A DNA stretch of 64,000 nt from Hyphomicrobiales bacterium (GCA_900473745.1 UCMW01000007.1:124001-188000), one strand, 5' to 3'; shown: positions 8,231 to 17,035, counted from the stretch's first letter. The notes: generated by a model not told the origin, from the sequence alone. Program-made: numbers and translations.

Positions 8231-8971
8231 ATGCCGATCAAACTTCCATCTTCGTCGCCCAAGCGCGATCTCGTCCGGAAACTGGTGGATGCAAGCGTGT
8301 CAGCAGTGCCGTTTGCGGGAGGGCCCCTTGCCGCGATCTATAGCCTGACACATCCACCGCAGTCTGAGATCGAAGAGGAACGCTGGCGACAGGAAATCAC
8401 AAAATTGGCGAACGACGTCGAAGCGGCGGTCAACTTCATCCTGAAGCGCGTGTCGCTGTCCGAGAATGCTGCCTACTTGGGTCGCTGGATGAGCGAGAAT
8501 GCGAAGACGGGCTGGGCTGACATCTTCGATTATGATCAGATCGTTGCCCAGTTTCCTGAAGCATCGAAGACGGAGATCCTCGAAGCGGTGGGTGAACTTG
8601 AGATCGAAGGAATGCTGCGGATCAGCAAGGTTCTTGGCAGGCCGTTTAGCCATGTCCGTGCCGGATCTAGGCTGTATGAAGCATTCGACCCAATTGTATT
8701 CGGGGATGTCAGCCCGCGGCGTGATGCGGTGACGGTTGCCATGGCTGTCCTTGATGCGGATGCGATGGTTTCCTGCGCAGCGATTGCGGATCAGCACGGA
8801 TGGAGTGTCCGTCGCATCAACCCAGCTCTAGCCATCGTCGGCGAGATGATTGCCGATGGGCGTAAAAGCCGCCCTCTTGGCCAGCCGCTTGGCATCAGGG
8901 CGATGATGGCGGATCCACAGGAGCGGGTGCGCCTAAGAAGGTTCGTGAAAGAGGTGAATGGTGCCGATTGA
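8231..8971 (+). CDS. hypothetical protein with possible winged-helix region
   Basis: A 246-residue protein with an AAGGGG ribosome site 6 bases before its ATG. The N-terminus has a modest hydrophobic stretch (VSAVPFAGGPLAAIYSLTHP), then a helical region, and from about residue 95 a pattern of helices (YDQIVAQFPEASKTEILEAV ELEIEGML) reminiscent of a winged-helix fold. A second similar helical block follows (VSCAAIADQHGWSVRRINPA). DNA or protein binding is plausible but unproven. The next gene starts 63 bases downstream in the same direction. Confidence 0.55.
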   Translation: MPIKLPSSSPKRDLVRKLVDASVSAVPFAGGPLAAIYSLTHPPQSEIEEERWRQEITKLANDVEAAVNFILKRVSLSENAAYLGRWMSENAKTGWADIFDYDQIVAQFPEASKTEILEAVGELEIEGMLRISKVLGRPFSHVRAGSRLYEAFDPIVFGDVSPRRDAVTVAMAVLDADAMVSCAAIADQHGWSVRRINPALAIVGEMIADGRKSRPLGQPLGIRAMMADPQERVRLRRFVKEVNGAD

Positions 8972-9034
8972 GCCCTATTCGTAAAAGTTCATGGTCCTGC
9001 CAGGATGACGATAGAACAAAGACGGGAGGACGGA

Positions 9035-9844
9035 ATGATTGACCTTTGGGATCTAAAAACGCTATCGGCGGCGACGCTCGTAATCATCAACCATAACGCT
9101 GAGCTGATCCGCGACTACTTCGCGCGGGAGGCATCTATCATCGATTTCAGACGGACCTCGACGCTCCGGGATGTCATCCCGACGAATGAATTTCGTGATC
9201 GCGTGATGGAGTTGGAAGCCGAGGTCGAAACCTCGATCATGGGAGATACGATCCGTAGCTTCCACTATACGAGGATGACCGATGACGAGGTGCGTGCCAT
9301 TCAATCCCACGGCATCCTGATGACATCGCTTCCGATGTTTCGGGCAAAGCTCGATGCCATCGTAGCCGCGGGGCGTATGACGCAAACGGTGTCTGAACAC
9401 GTCTATAACAACAGCGCACTCGTCACGGGAGACTACGGGGAGAGGGTGGGCACGTTTTGGGCCACCGCGCATCCCTGTGCGATCAATGACAGCGGCATCA
9501 CGCCCTTTCTCGAGAGCTGGGGCGGGGAAATCTCACGTTGGGCAGTCGAGGATGAGGCTGTTCTCGAAAACTTGCGCGTACTCGGAAAGCCGCGGGTGAT
9601 CGAGCTGGCAATTCCGATCGCCCTTACAGGATGGGTAGTGGCACGCCTCGCTCAGCAGATAATTGCGGTAAAGGGACACGAACCACGGCTTCCTGGCGGC
9701 TTCGGAGCTGACATTTGCATCAGGCAGCCGCTCCCACCTGCGAACATCCTCCGCGTTCTAACTGAAGGTGATCCGCACTTCGCCTCTCTGGGCCGGAGGT
9801 ACCCACTCACCTACGCCGAACGCATGTGTGATGAGGAGGAGTGA
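9035..9844 (+). CDS. hypothetical protein, weak ADP-ribosyltransferase-like features
   Basis: The start at 9035 (MIDLWDLKTLSAATLVIINH) is chosen because GGGAGG lies 7 bases before it; an upstream ATG at 9005 lacks a ribosome site. The 269-residue product contains FHYTRMTDDEVRAIQSHGIL near residue 80 and GTFWATAHP near 150. A His-Tyr-Thr followed by a helix ending in a glycine is seen in several ADP-ribosyltransferase folds, but I cannot find a convincing catalytic Glu context, so this is only a hint. Probably co-transcribed with the gene upstream. It is convergent with the kinase operon, leaving just 9 bases. Confidence 0.55.
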   Translation: MIDLWDLKTLSAATLVIINHNAELIRDYFAREASIIDFRRTSTLRDVIPTNEFRDRVMELEAEVETSIMGDTIRSFHYTRMTDDEVRAIQSHGILMTSLPMFRAKLDAIVAAGRMTQTVSEHVYNNSALVTGDYGERVGTFWATAHPCAINDSGITPFLESWGGEISRWAVEDEAVLENLRVLGKPRVIELAIPIALTGWVVARLAQQIIAVKGHEPRLPGGFGADICIRQPLPPANILRVLTEGDPHFASLGRRYPLTYAERMCDEEE

Positions 9845-9853
9845 TCGGCGGCA

Positions 9854-10042
9854 TCATTTCCGCTTGTCAGTCTTCGGATCGGGTCGGAAGGTAACATAGA
9901 AATTGTTGTCGATGACGGCGTTCCGGAAATCCTCAGAGGTACGCTTCCTTGGTGCTTCAGCCACGCGTTCGACCACGGCGCACGCAGATCCGATCTGCGA
10001 GCGCTTGACGTGGTTTCCGGGGTTGTTCTTCACCTTGATCAT
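9854..10042 (-). CDS. small basic protein coupled to the kinase gene
   Basis: A 62-residue Lys/Arg-rich protein (MIKVKNNPGNHVKRSQIGSA ... RPDPKTDKRK). Its ATG overlaps the kinase stop codon (TGATG), the classic arrangement for translational coupling, which is the main reason to believe it. No membrane segment or motif. It is the third gene of the operon RNase H-fold protein, kinase, small protein, and might be a substrate or partner of the kinase. Confidence 0.55.
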   Translation of the reverse strand: MIKVKNNPGNHVKRSQIGSACAVVERVAEAPRKRTSEDFRNAVIDNNFYVTFRPDPKTDKRK

Positions 10043-11085
10043 CAGTAGTCCGTGAAGATCTTTCTCAGATCCTTATCGCTTATCTTCTCTCTGCAGGCAT
10101 CGCCCACTCGGCGCGCCTTACCACCATTAACGCTCTTGTAGCAGGTGCTGGTTCCATCGGCGTTAACGGTCAGTTCATACTTGATCTCGTCGCTTGCCTT
10201 TGTCCAGACCTTCTTGTCGGGGTGTATCGACAGCCGCCAGTCTAGGCATTCACCGTCGATTCCAGCCATCGCGTTGGCGACATCGAGCGCCGACTGGTAG
10301 CGATCGTCAGGCTTAGTTTCCAGACACTTCTTGATCACATTGCGGAGCGTCCCTGGCACATGCGCGGCGAAGGACTTGCGGTCGGGAAACCTGCCGTTCC
10401 TGACATCGAAGCGGAAAGTGTCGCGGTCGAAACCCGCACCTGTCCCGTATTTCGCCATCTGCGAATAGAAGTGTTCGTTGCCGTTGCTCATCCGGTACAA
10501 GGTGAGCCCGACCTGATAGACGTCGAATGTCCGGTCGAACTGGTCCGTCTCCAGAGCTTCCGGCGCGATCATGGGATGGTAGTGCCTGTCCTGGACAGCC
10601 ACCCCACGATAATTCATCTGCTTCGCCTGTCCGAAATCCGATACCAGCGCCTCGCGCCGCGGCGATAGCAGGATATTGTCCGGCTTCACATCGAAGTGCA
10701 CCAGGTTCTTTGAGTGAATGTTATGGAGACCTGCTAGGATCTGCGATCCGAGCGTGATGATTTCCCGGACAGTCATGTGCTTCCCGGTGATCAGGTCCTT
10801 AACTGAGCCATTCTTGTAGTAGGGCATCGCGACATAGACGTGGTCAGCATCGAAGCATGCATAGTGGATCTGCACCACATGGGGATGCGCGCTCGAATAG
10901 AGAGCCTGGGATTCGGCGAAGAATTCGTCCGGGGAATTCAACGTCTTTTTCCGGATCCGCTTTGTGACGATTTCGGCGTTGAGCTGATGGTCTCTGGTCA
11001 CGAACGTTTGAGAGTTGCGGCCATCCTGTCCAATTTCCCTGATGATGTCGAAGGCCAATTCCGCCTTTTGGTATGGCTTAAGCAT
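10042..11085 (-). CDS. Hanks-type Ser/Thr protein kinase
   Basis: The kinase domain spans roughly residues 15-270. Visible motifs are a degenerate glycine loop (IGQDGRNSQTFV), a candidate ATP-anchoring Lys (IVTKRI), HFDVKPDNILL for the catalytic loop (HFD in place of HRD), DFGQAK for the metal site, APEAL and DVYQVGLTLY. The catalytic Asp, Asn and DFG Asp are present, so activity is likely. The last 85 residues (from DWRLSIHPDKKVW) are a separate small domain with two Cys. No membrane segment. The start at 11085 has GGGAG upstream and overlaps the preceding gene by 8 bases; an earlier ATG at 11118 is possible. Operon context with an RNase H-fold protein suggests a conflict or regulatory module, not known as a named system to me. 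Confidence 0.85.
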   Translation of the reverse strand: MLKPYQKAELAFDIIREIGQDGRNSQTFVTRDHQLNAEIVTKRIRKKTLNSPDEFFAESQALYSSAHPHVVQIHYACFDADHVYVAMPYYKNGSVKDLITGKHMTVREIITLGSQILAGLHNIHSKNLVHFDVKPDNILLSPRREALVSDFGQAKQMNYRGVAVQDRHYHPMIAPEALETDQFDRTFDVYQVGLTLYRMSNGNEHFYSQMAKYGTGAGFDRDTFRFDVRNGRFPDRKSFAAHVPGTLRNVIKKCLETKPDDRYQSALDVANAMAGIDGECLDWRLSIHPDKKVWTKASDEIKYELTVNADGTSTCYKSVNGGKARRVGDACREKISDKDLRKIFTDY

Positions 11086-11530
11086 CCTTGGCTCCCATGG
11101 CGCACAGGATTGCTTCACGCGCTTCCTTGCTCATCTTGGTCCAGTTCTCGACACCCGGATCCTTCTTGCCGTCGGCGAACGGTTTGAAATCCTCCCGATC
11201 AATGCCGATGCGCTTCGATATAGAGGCAATCTGCCCGACGTAGTAGGATCGCAGCTCGCTGCTCGCGAAGGCCTCTAGGATGACACCCTCAATCTGGATG
11301 CGCTCGATATTCGGGGTGGCCAAGCCCTCTGTCACGCGGATACCAGCGCTCTCGACCTTGTACTCGCGAAGCACGTCGAGAAGGTTCGAACGCACATACT
11401 TCAAAGCCGCCGGAGTCTCAAAGGCCGCGGGGATCTTGATCTCTTCGACGTTGACGATGGCTTCTTCGTCGGCATCGTAGATAGCGAAGGTAACAACCTT
11501 CGGAGCGGCCCGAATCCCTATGGTGATCAT
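11078..11530 (-). CDS. RNase H/RuvC-fold-like protein, first gene of kinase operon
   Basis: A 150-residue protein preceded by a strong AGGAGG. The layout is beta-strand MITIGIRAAPKVVTFAIYDA, a helix (AALKYVRSNLLDVLREYKVE), strand SAGIRVTE, a helix IQIEGVILEAFASSELRSYY and a final helix with Lys/Asp. This follows the order of RuvC-like/YqgF-like and DUF3010-type RNase H folds, in which IRVTE-like and GLxxEAF-like elements hold the acidic residues. Catalytic acids are not all obvious (position 5 is Ile-Arg where RuvC has Asp), so it may be non-catalytic. It overlaps the kinase gene and so is produced with it. Confidence 0.5.
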   Translation of the reverse strand: MITIGIRAAPKVVTFAIYDADEEAIVNVEEIKIPAAFETPAALKYVRSNLLDVLREYKVESAGIRVTEGLATPNIERIQIEGVILEAFASSELRSYYVGQIASISKRIGIDREDFKPFADGKKDPGVENWTKMSKEAREAILCAMGAKDA

Positions 11531-11664
11531 GTTTCCTCCTGCCCCGAGTACGTCCCGTCACATTGGCTGCCGTGGACGAGTCATGGTTATTCTACTCGTG
11601 TCGACGATTGCAACTCAAGGATTTGTTTCTCCAAACACTCAATCGTCGGCCCACCAGGGTGAAT

Positions 11665-11901
11665 CTATTGCCAACCTCTGAAGGTCAGGCGGCGCAACCA
11701 CAGGAGTCGTCTTTCATCAGGCAGGGACGAGAAAATCCATCCAACGCCAAAGCAAAACAGAAGAGGGAAAACGGTGACATAGACAGCTATTTGCAATGCA
11801 AATACTAGCGTCGATTCCGGTTGGAGGCCGACACCCAAGAAGGAAAGAACAAGCCCGACCGCCGCTCCTGTTAGAAAAAACCCCAACTCCAAGAAGCTCA
11901 T
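11665..11901 (-). CDS. small membrane protein, two predicted helices
   Basis: A 78-residue frame with hydrophobic segments at about 2-24 (LELGFFLTGAAVGLVLSFLG) and 32-55 (LVFALQIAVYVTVFPLLFCF), then a positively charged tail (ERRLLWLRRLTFRGW). This topology looks genuine for a small inner-membrane protein. The ribosome site is weak. It lies alone upstream of the kinase operon on the same strand; a link to it is not shown. Confidence 0.4.
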   Translation of the reverse strand: MSFLELGFFLTGAAVGLVLSFLGVGLQPESTLVFALQIAVYVTVFPLLFCFGVGWIFSSLPDERRLLWLRRLTFRGWQ

Positions 11902-12305
11902 GCGTCACCGTTCTCAATATTGTCCGTTGTCTATGCTGAGCTCAGATTTGAACGGGATCAATCCCAGCATCCCTCCAGAGAGTGAGGCGGCGTCAAAGGA
12001 GCCGTCCACGTAGATGTGAATGCCTCAGGTCATAGAAGGCAACGGCACTCATGTTCTGGTGCCGTAATCGCTGATCGTCCTCAGCCAGCGATCTGGGGTC
12101 GCTTCGAACTAGTCCCGAGCGAAGCCTCGGAAGATTTCCACAGTTAGTGCACGTTCAGCCAGAATTCATCGGTTCCATCACTATCGGACCGACGAAGCCG
12201 AAGGCTGCTAATCAAGCCACCCGATCCGATCTTGCGATATATGCCGAATGACCATAACAACCTCTAATGGGTAGTTGAAGGTCAAGACTCACACGGGTTT
12301 CTTGG
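11902..12305. other. intergenic region before the ABC-3C operon
   Basis: About 400 bases with no open frame I can support on either strand and no convincing hairpin. It must contain the promoter for the rightward ABC-3C genes and perhaps for the leftward small membrane protein. It could hold remnants of a decayed gene. Confidence 0.4.
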
Positions 12306-13268
12306 ATGCTGTATCGGTACGAAGATCTCGGCGATCATCAGTTCGAAACATTGATCGTCCTGCTATGCCGTCGTCTGTTAGGGGCAGGCGTTAGAGGATT
12401 CGCGCGGGGTCCAGACGGTGGACGGGACGCAAAGTTCATGGGCGTTGCAGAGCTCATACCGAGCAAGGGCGCCCCGTGGTCCGGCACGGTCATCGTGCAA
12501 GCTAAGCATACGAACGCCTACAACAAGGCATTCAGCGAGACAGACTTTTTCAACGTTGGATCGGACCGCAACGTTATCGCCGAGGAAATACCGCGGCTCA
12601 AGAGACTGCGGGCCGCGAAGCAGCTAGATCATTATATGCTTTTTTCCAACCGCAAGTTGGGAGCGAACATCGATCAGGCCATCACCGATCACATCGCTAC
12701 CGAAACCGGGTTGCCACCGTCCTCCATACTTTTGTACGGCATCGAGGAAATCGAACCGTGGCTGAAGCAGTTCGACGACGTGCCGAAGCTCGCCAATCTG
12801 GATCCGATCGAGTCCCCATTGATCGTTTCACCCGACGAGCTGGCGAGGGTGGTCGAAGCGTTCAGGAGCCACGATACGGCACTGAAGGAGGCAATCGCCA
12901 TGCATCCCGTCGAGCGCATGCCGTACGAGCAAAAGAACGAAATCAACAACATGTCGGCCGACTATGCCAAGACCCAGCGCAAATACTTTCTCAAGGACAC
13001 GGCGCAGATACAGAATTTCCTCGCGGCACCGGAAAACAAAGAAGTCCTTGAATCCTACGAGACGGCCGTGACAGAATTTCAGTTGAAGATCATTGCGAAC
13101 CGCCAAGCATTCCAAAGCTTCGACAAGGTTATGGAATATCTTACGGATCTGCTGTTCGGGCGCGATCACGTTCTGCGTGCGAACAAACGACTGACTCGGG
13201 CCATGATCTTTTACATGTACTGGAACTGCGATATCGGGCTTGAAGAAAAGAATGCTGCGACCGTCTAA
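12306..13268 (+). CDS. ABC-3C system effector with Mrr-like nuclease domain
   Basis: A 320-residue protein. The N-terminal domain is a restriction-endonuclease fold: Glu14 in DHQFETLIVLLCRRL, Asp41 in GPDGGRDAKF, and QAK at 65-67 in TVIVQAKH, the Mrr-like Asp-QxK arrangement. The C-terminal half (after residue 170) is helical and presumably links to the partners. It is followed with overlaps by a winged-helix middle component and a DUF2326 ATPase, the exact gene trio described computationally for ABC three-component conflict systems. Expected role is cleavage of invading DNA or cellular nucleic acid when the ATPase senses infection. The ribosome site is weak, so an alternative start is possible, but the domain begins near residue 1. 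Confidence 0.8.
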   Translation: MLYRYEDLGDHQFETLIVLLCRRLLGAGVRGFARGPDGGRDAKFMGVAELIPSKGAPWSGTVIVQAKHTNAYNKAFSETDFFNVGSDRNVIAEEIPRLKRLRAAKQLDHYMLFSNRKLGANIDQAITDHIATETGLPPSSILLYGIEEIEPWLKQFDDVPKLANLDPIESPLIVSPDELARVVEAFRSHDTALKEAIAMHPVERMPYEQKNEINNMSADYAKTQRKYFLKDTAQIQNFLAAPENKEVLESYETAVTEFQLKIIANRQAFQSFDKVMEYLTDLLFGRDHVLRANKRLTRAMIFYMYWNCDIGLEEKNAATV

Positions 13269-13500
13269 GCACTCTCACCCAGATCGGACAGTGGTGAATG
13301 TCGCCCTTCTGCTGCTGAAGCGGCTGAGGGAACGCCGCCTGTGCGAATACGAATCCCTGCTCGCCTACGCGCGAAAGTCGGTTCCGGGCGGTGACGTGCT
13401 GTTTCTCCCATCGCTAAGTTTCCTCTTTCTTATGGGCGTGGTCGAATACCATTCCAAAACTGACTCTTTCGAATACGTAGGCAAGCATGAAGCTGTCTAA
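13252..13500 (+). CDS. ABC-3C middle component
   Basis: An 82-residue protein that overlaps the nuclease gene by 17 bases and the ATPase gene by 14. The pattern VNVALLLLKRLRERRLCEYE, then FLPSLSFLFLMGVVEYHSKT and a short beta hairpin is typical of the small winged-helix-like middle components of ABC-3C systems, which bridge the effector and the ATPase. The ATG at 13252 is preferred to an upstream TTG. The tight overlaps indicate stoichiometric, coupled translation. Confidence 0.7.
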   Translation: MLRPSKHSHPDRTVVNVALLLLKRLRERRLCEYESLLAYARKSVPGGDVLFLPSLSFLFLMGVVEYHSKTDSFEYVGKHEAV

Positions 13501-15280
13501 GCTCTATACGAACAGGCCGGAGATCTTTAGGGCAATCGAATTCAACCAGGACCTGAACGTGGTCATGGCGGAAATCCGTCTGCCTGAGAACCGCAACAGA
13601 GACACGCACAATCTCGGCAAGAGCACCGTCGGACGCCTTCTAGACTTCGGTCTGCTTTCCAAGCGGGATCAGAGGTTTTTCCTATTCAAGCATTTTGATA
13701 GGTTCGAGGAGTTCGTCTTCTTTCTGGAGATCGAGCTTGGCGGTGGAGGTTACGTTACTGTCAGGCGCAGCGTTGCGGACGCGAGCCGCATAGCCTTTAA
13801 GAAGCACCTCTCAGGACATCTGGACTTCTCCGCGTCCCCCGAGCGCGAATGGGACCATTATGACGTACCGTTCGAACGCGCCCGGGAGATGCTGGACAGC
13901 TATCTTGGTCTACATTTCTTGAAGCCGTGGCACTACCGCAAGCTTCTCGGTTATTTCCTGCGCTCCCAAGAGGACTACGTAGATGTCTTCCAGCTCCGAC
14001 GCTTCGCGGGTGCCCACGCCGACTGGAAGCCAGCTTTGGCGCATATCCTCGGCTTCAACGGCGCACTGATCGAAGAACACTACGCGAAAGAGGATGAGCT
14101 CGAAAAGGAAGAAATCAAGGCAACTACCATCCGTCAGGAACTCGGCCCGGAAGCAACCGACCTAGCCAAGATCGATGGCATGCTTCTACTGAAGAAGAAG
14201 GAGGCGGAGCGTAAGCAGGCCGAGGTTGATGCCTTCGACTTCCGTCGGCAGGACAAGGCCGAAACTAAGGATTTGACCGATCGCATCGATGTGCAGATCG
14301 CGACCTTGAATGAGCGCCGGTATTCCCTCACGGCAAACCGCAAGAAGATCATGACTGCCCTGCAGGAGGACCAGCTCCTCTTTGATCCCAACGATGCCGC
14401 AGATTTGTTCGCCGAGGCGGGGATCCTTTTCGCAGGGCAGATCAAGAAGGACTTTGAGCAGCTCATCGCTTTCAACAAGGCCATATCGGACGAACGTCGC
14501 GCTTACCTTGAGGAGGACAAGGAGGAGATCGACGCGGAGCTGCGGTCGATAAGCAGCGAACTGAACAGCCTAGGCAGGCGTCGCTCGGAAGCTATGGCCT
14601 TCTTGAGCGAAACCGACATGTTCGCGAAATACAGGAAGAACTCCAACGACATCGTCACGCTTCGCGCCGATATTGCAACCCTTGAGCGCCAGCGCGACTC
14701 GCTACACCGCCTACAGGAGCTGCGGTCCAAGGTTCGTAGTCTCAAGGAGGACAGCGCGCGGCTGGTCCAGCAGATCGAAACTGATGTCGAGGCGCAGAGC
14801 GCGGCCGACGACAGTCTCTTTTCCCGCATACGGGTTTATTTCAACGAGATTATCGAGGAAGTGATCGATGCCAAGGCGTTGCTGAGTGTGCGTGTCAACC
14901 AAGAAGGACACCTCGACTTCAGTGCAGAGCTTCTGAATGACGCAGGCAATGCGACAAGTGCCGACCGCGGTTTCAGCTACAAGAAGCTCCTCTGCATCGC
15001 CTTCGATCTGGCAATTCTCAGGGCGCATCTCTCCGAGGAGTTTCCCCGTTTCGCCTATCACGACGGCGTCTTTGAATCGCTCGATGACCGGAAGAAAGAA
15101 AATCTGCTAGACGTCCTTCGCCGATACAACGCACTCGGCCTCCAGTCGATCATCACGCTAATCGATTCAGACCTTCCTCAAGTCGTCAACGGCGAAGCGG
15201 TGTTCGCTGCTCGGGAGATTGTGTGCGTTCTTCACGACGAAGGCGACGATGGTCGTCTGTTCAGAATGCCGTCGTGGTAA
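13487..15280 (+). CDS. ABC-3C system ATPase (DUF2326 family)
   Basis: A 597-residue SMC/RecN-like ABC ATPase. The N-terminal segment has FNQDLNVVMAEIRL and the Walker A-like HNLGKST at 41-47. Residues about 200-440 are long charged heptad-like helices forming a coiled-coil arm. The C-terminal half-domain has RGFSYKKLLCIAFDLAIL (signature-like) and FPRFAYHDGVFESLDDRKKE (Walker B region with HDG-x-FE), which is characteristic of DUF2326 proteins. In ABC-3C systems this protein is thought to sense nucleoprotein structures and license the effector. It is the last gene of the trio; there is no neighbouring gene close behind. Confidence 0.85.
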   Translation: MKLSKLYTNRPEIFRAIEFNQDLNVVMAEIRLPENRNRDTHNLGKSTVGRLLDFGLLSKRDQRFFLFKHFDRFEEFVFFLEIELGGGGYVTVRRSVADASRIAFKKHLSGHLDFSASPEREWDHYDVPFERAREMLDSYLGLHFLKPWHYRKLLGYFLRSQEDYVDVFQLRRFAGAHADWKPALAHILGFNGALIEEHYAKEDELEKEEIKATTIRQELGPEATDLAKIDGMLLLKKKEAERKQAEVDAFDFRRQDKAETKDLTDRIDVQIATLNERRYSLTANRKKIMTALQEDQLLFDPNDAADLFAEAGILFAGQIKKDFEQLIAFNKAISDERRAYLEEDKEEIDAELRSISSELNSLGRRRSEAMAFLSETDMFAKYRKNSNDIVTLRADIATLERQRDSLHRLQELRSKVRSLKEDSARLVQQIETDVEAQSAADDSLFSRIRVYFNEIIEEVIDAKALLSVRVNQEGHLDFSAELLNDAGNATSADRGFSYKKLLCIAFDLAILRAHLSEEFPRFAYHDGVFESLDDRKKENLLDVLRRYNALGLQSIITLIDSDLPQVVNGEAVFAAREIVCVLHDEGDDGRLFRMPSW

Positions 15281-15416
15281 GCACTAGAGCCTCTGCGCCA
15301 GGCAAAAATGCCCGCCGTGGCGTGTTCCGCCTAAAGGAGACGGCAAACTTGAGGCATAAAATGCAGTGAGCTCACGCAACAGCAGAGGGGTGCATAAGAT
15401 TGAAGTTCTTTTGAAG

Positions 15417-15806
15417 TCAGTCTCCGAACCGAAATTCGACGGACAACCCCAGAGGGAGCGTCCGCCTCAAGTAGGTCAGAACCCTAGATCTGAGCTCGGC
15501 ATCCGTCAGGACGGGTTTCGGTGCCCATGGTGGCGTATGTTCGAGTTCGTAATCAGCAACAGGATCAGCCGCACCATCAAGGATCTCGCCATTCTGCTTA
15601 TAGTAGGCATAGGCGAATTCTTCAGCAGCAATTGCATATCGCAGCGATTCACGCTGATTTTCGGCAGCTTCTGCGGGGCTAAGTGATTTCACTGCAGCAA
15701 GCGTAAGGGCAAATTCCATACCCGTGTTGTAGAGGGCCTGTGCAGCATCCTCGTCAAGCTCCTGAATCCTGAGAGTGTCGGTGTAATATTCTAGTTCTTC
15801 GATCAT
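15417..15806 (-). CDS. hypothetical acidic protein
   Basis: A 129-residue, acidic, helical protein beginning MIEELEYYTDTLRIQELDED. AGGACCTG-type purines upstream (GGAGGACC within 15 bases of the ATG) give a good ribosome site. No signal peptide or known motif. It follows the gene at 15845 by 38 bases on the same strand and probably shares its transcript. Confidence 0.55.
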   Translation of the reverse strand: MIEELEYYTDTLRIQELDEDAAQALYNTGMEFALTLAAVKSLSPAEAAENQRESLRYAIAAEEFAYAYYKQNGEILDGAADPVADYELEHTPPWAPKPVLTDAELRSRVLTYLRRTLPLGLSVEFRFGD

Positions 15807-15844
15807 CAGGTCCTCCAGTCGGAGGACCTATATCCGCTGGTGGA

Positions 15845-16294
15845 TTAATGAAGCGTTGTCTGTGCCATCAGGCCGTCTAGGGCCATTATCCGGTTGTCGA
15901 GCGAGTGAATGGCGGCTCTCGTGAAATCAGACAATCGGGCAAAACGGTCGGGGTGCCAAACGAAATTCATACGATCACGATGAGCCATCCCAGCATGCAC
16001 CCAAGCCTGAGCTAGCCCCGATCTCGCTGTCGCCGCAGCAACAGCGACCAGTGCCGCGAGAACCGCTCTTAAACGATCGGGATCCGCGTCATCGATCAAT
16101 GCAAACCTTGCCTGCTCAGCATCGACTATAAACGTCTTGAAAATGCCGCGCGCTGTTTCAACTGCCTCCTTTTGGGAATCAGGCGATCTTCCAGCGATAT
16201 TAAGCGACTGCCATTGGCTAAGCGTCTTTTCTATAAAGGCCATTTCCTGGCGAGCCGAAGCAACGGCCAAACCGCCTCCACACCGATTTTGCAT
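15845..16294 (-). CDS. hypothetical protein
   Basis: The ATG at 16294 is chosen because GGGAGGGC precedes it by about 6 bases; the upstream in-frame ATG overlaps that site. The 149-residue product is helical and Ala-rich (RLRAVLAALVAVAAATARSG), with scattered Trp/His (FVWHPDRFARLSDFTRAAIH). The hydrophobic stretch is short and alanine-based, so a membrane role is uncertain. It is in a two-gene set with the acidic protein downstream. Function not recognised. Confidence 0.5.
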   Translation of the reverse strand: MQNRCGGGLAVASARQEMAFIEKTLSQWQSLNIAGRSPDSQKEAVETARGIFKTFIVDAEQARFALIDDADPDRLRAVLAALVAVAAATARSGLAQAWVHAGMAHRDRMNFVWHPDRFARLSDFTRAAIHSLDNRIMALDGLMAQTTLH

Positions 16295-16486
16295 GATGTG
16301 CCCTCCCACTTCACCAGTGTGGAAGGACGACCTGCCGGCGGGAATACTTTGCGGGGTCTATACGACCCTTTTCTTGGTGCCGCGGCCTTAGCGGTTTTCA
16401 GTATGACGGGCACTCGTCGGAATCGTGAGAGCCAACACATAACCTCTTTGAATGTGGTGTTTTTTCACCTTTCTAGGCCGCCGCGC

Positions 16487-17035
16487 TCAAGGTTGATGCG
16501 CTCGATGTAGAAGTCGTAGCCGGGATCTCGCAGGAGTCCACGTTGCCAAGGAGACGGGGCTCAGGTCGAGAGCCGCCCGCGCCGCCGCATCCGCGATCTC
16601 ATTACCCTCGATTCCGTCGTGCCCCTTGCACAACTGAATTCTGACCAGCGGGCTTCGCTCCAGAAGTGCATCGAGTTCCTGCCAAAGATTCGCATCCGGG
16701 ATCGACCGCCGTCTTTCGCGGGAATTCGCTCTCACCCGCGTCCAGCCGTTTCCGCGCCACACGTGCCGCCACCGATGGCATCCCTCGACCACATGGGCGG
16801 AATCCGTCCAGATTACTGAGGCCATCTTCGGGGCCTCCCGCTCAAGCCAACTTGCCGCCTGAACAACGGAAAGGACTTCAAACGTGTTGTTCGTCGCACC
16901 GAACGTAGTTCCCGAGGCCTTATGGATCTGGCGGCCGCCGTGCACTACCACAAATGCCCAGCCTCCAGAGCGGGAGGACAAATCGAAGGAGCCATCGGCG
17001 TAGACGGCAAGCTGATCAGTTATCGAATGCAGCAT
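16487..17035 (-). CDS. RNase HI family protein
   Basis: A 182-residue ribonuclease H. The four acidic catalytic positions are present: Asp14 in VYADGSFD, Glu53 in NNTFEVLS, Asp78 in VIWTDSAHV, and Asp149 in GNEIADAAA, with the assisting His139 in CKGHDG. The enzyme cleaves the RNA strand of RNA-DNA hybrids. Its length and divergence from housekeeping RnhA, and its location in an accessory island, suggest an extra, horizontally acquired copy. The 192 bases between it and the gene at 16294 show no gene. Confidence 0.85.
   Translation of the reverse strand: MLHSITDQLAVYADGSFDLSSRSGGWAFVVVHGGRQIHKASGTTFGATNNTFEVLSVVQAASWLEREAPKMASVIWTDSAHVVEGCHRWRHVWRGNGWTRVRANSRERRRSIPDANLWQELDALLERSPLVRIQLCKGHDGIEGNEIADAAARAALDLSPVSLATWTPARSRLRLLHRAHQP

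Noticed and set aside
10042-11085. Kinase as PglW of a BREX system
   Set aside because: It is far smaller than PglW, and no BrxC, PglX, PglZ or other BREX gene is in the window.
12306-15280. The ABC-3C trio as a conventional restriction or SMC/MukBEF system
   Set aside because: No methyltransferase is nearby, and the ATPase has DUF2326 hallmarks and is far smaller than MukB/SMC.
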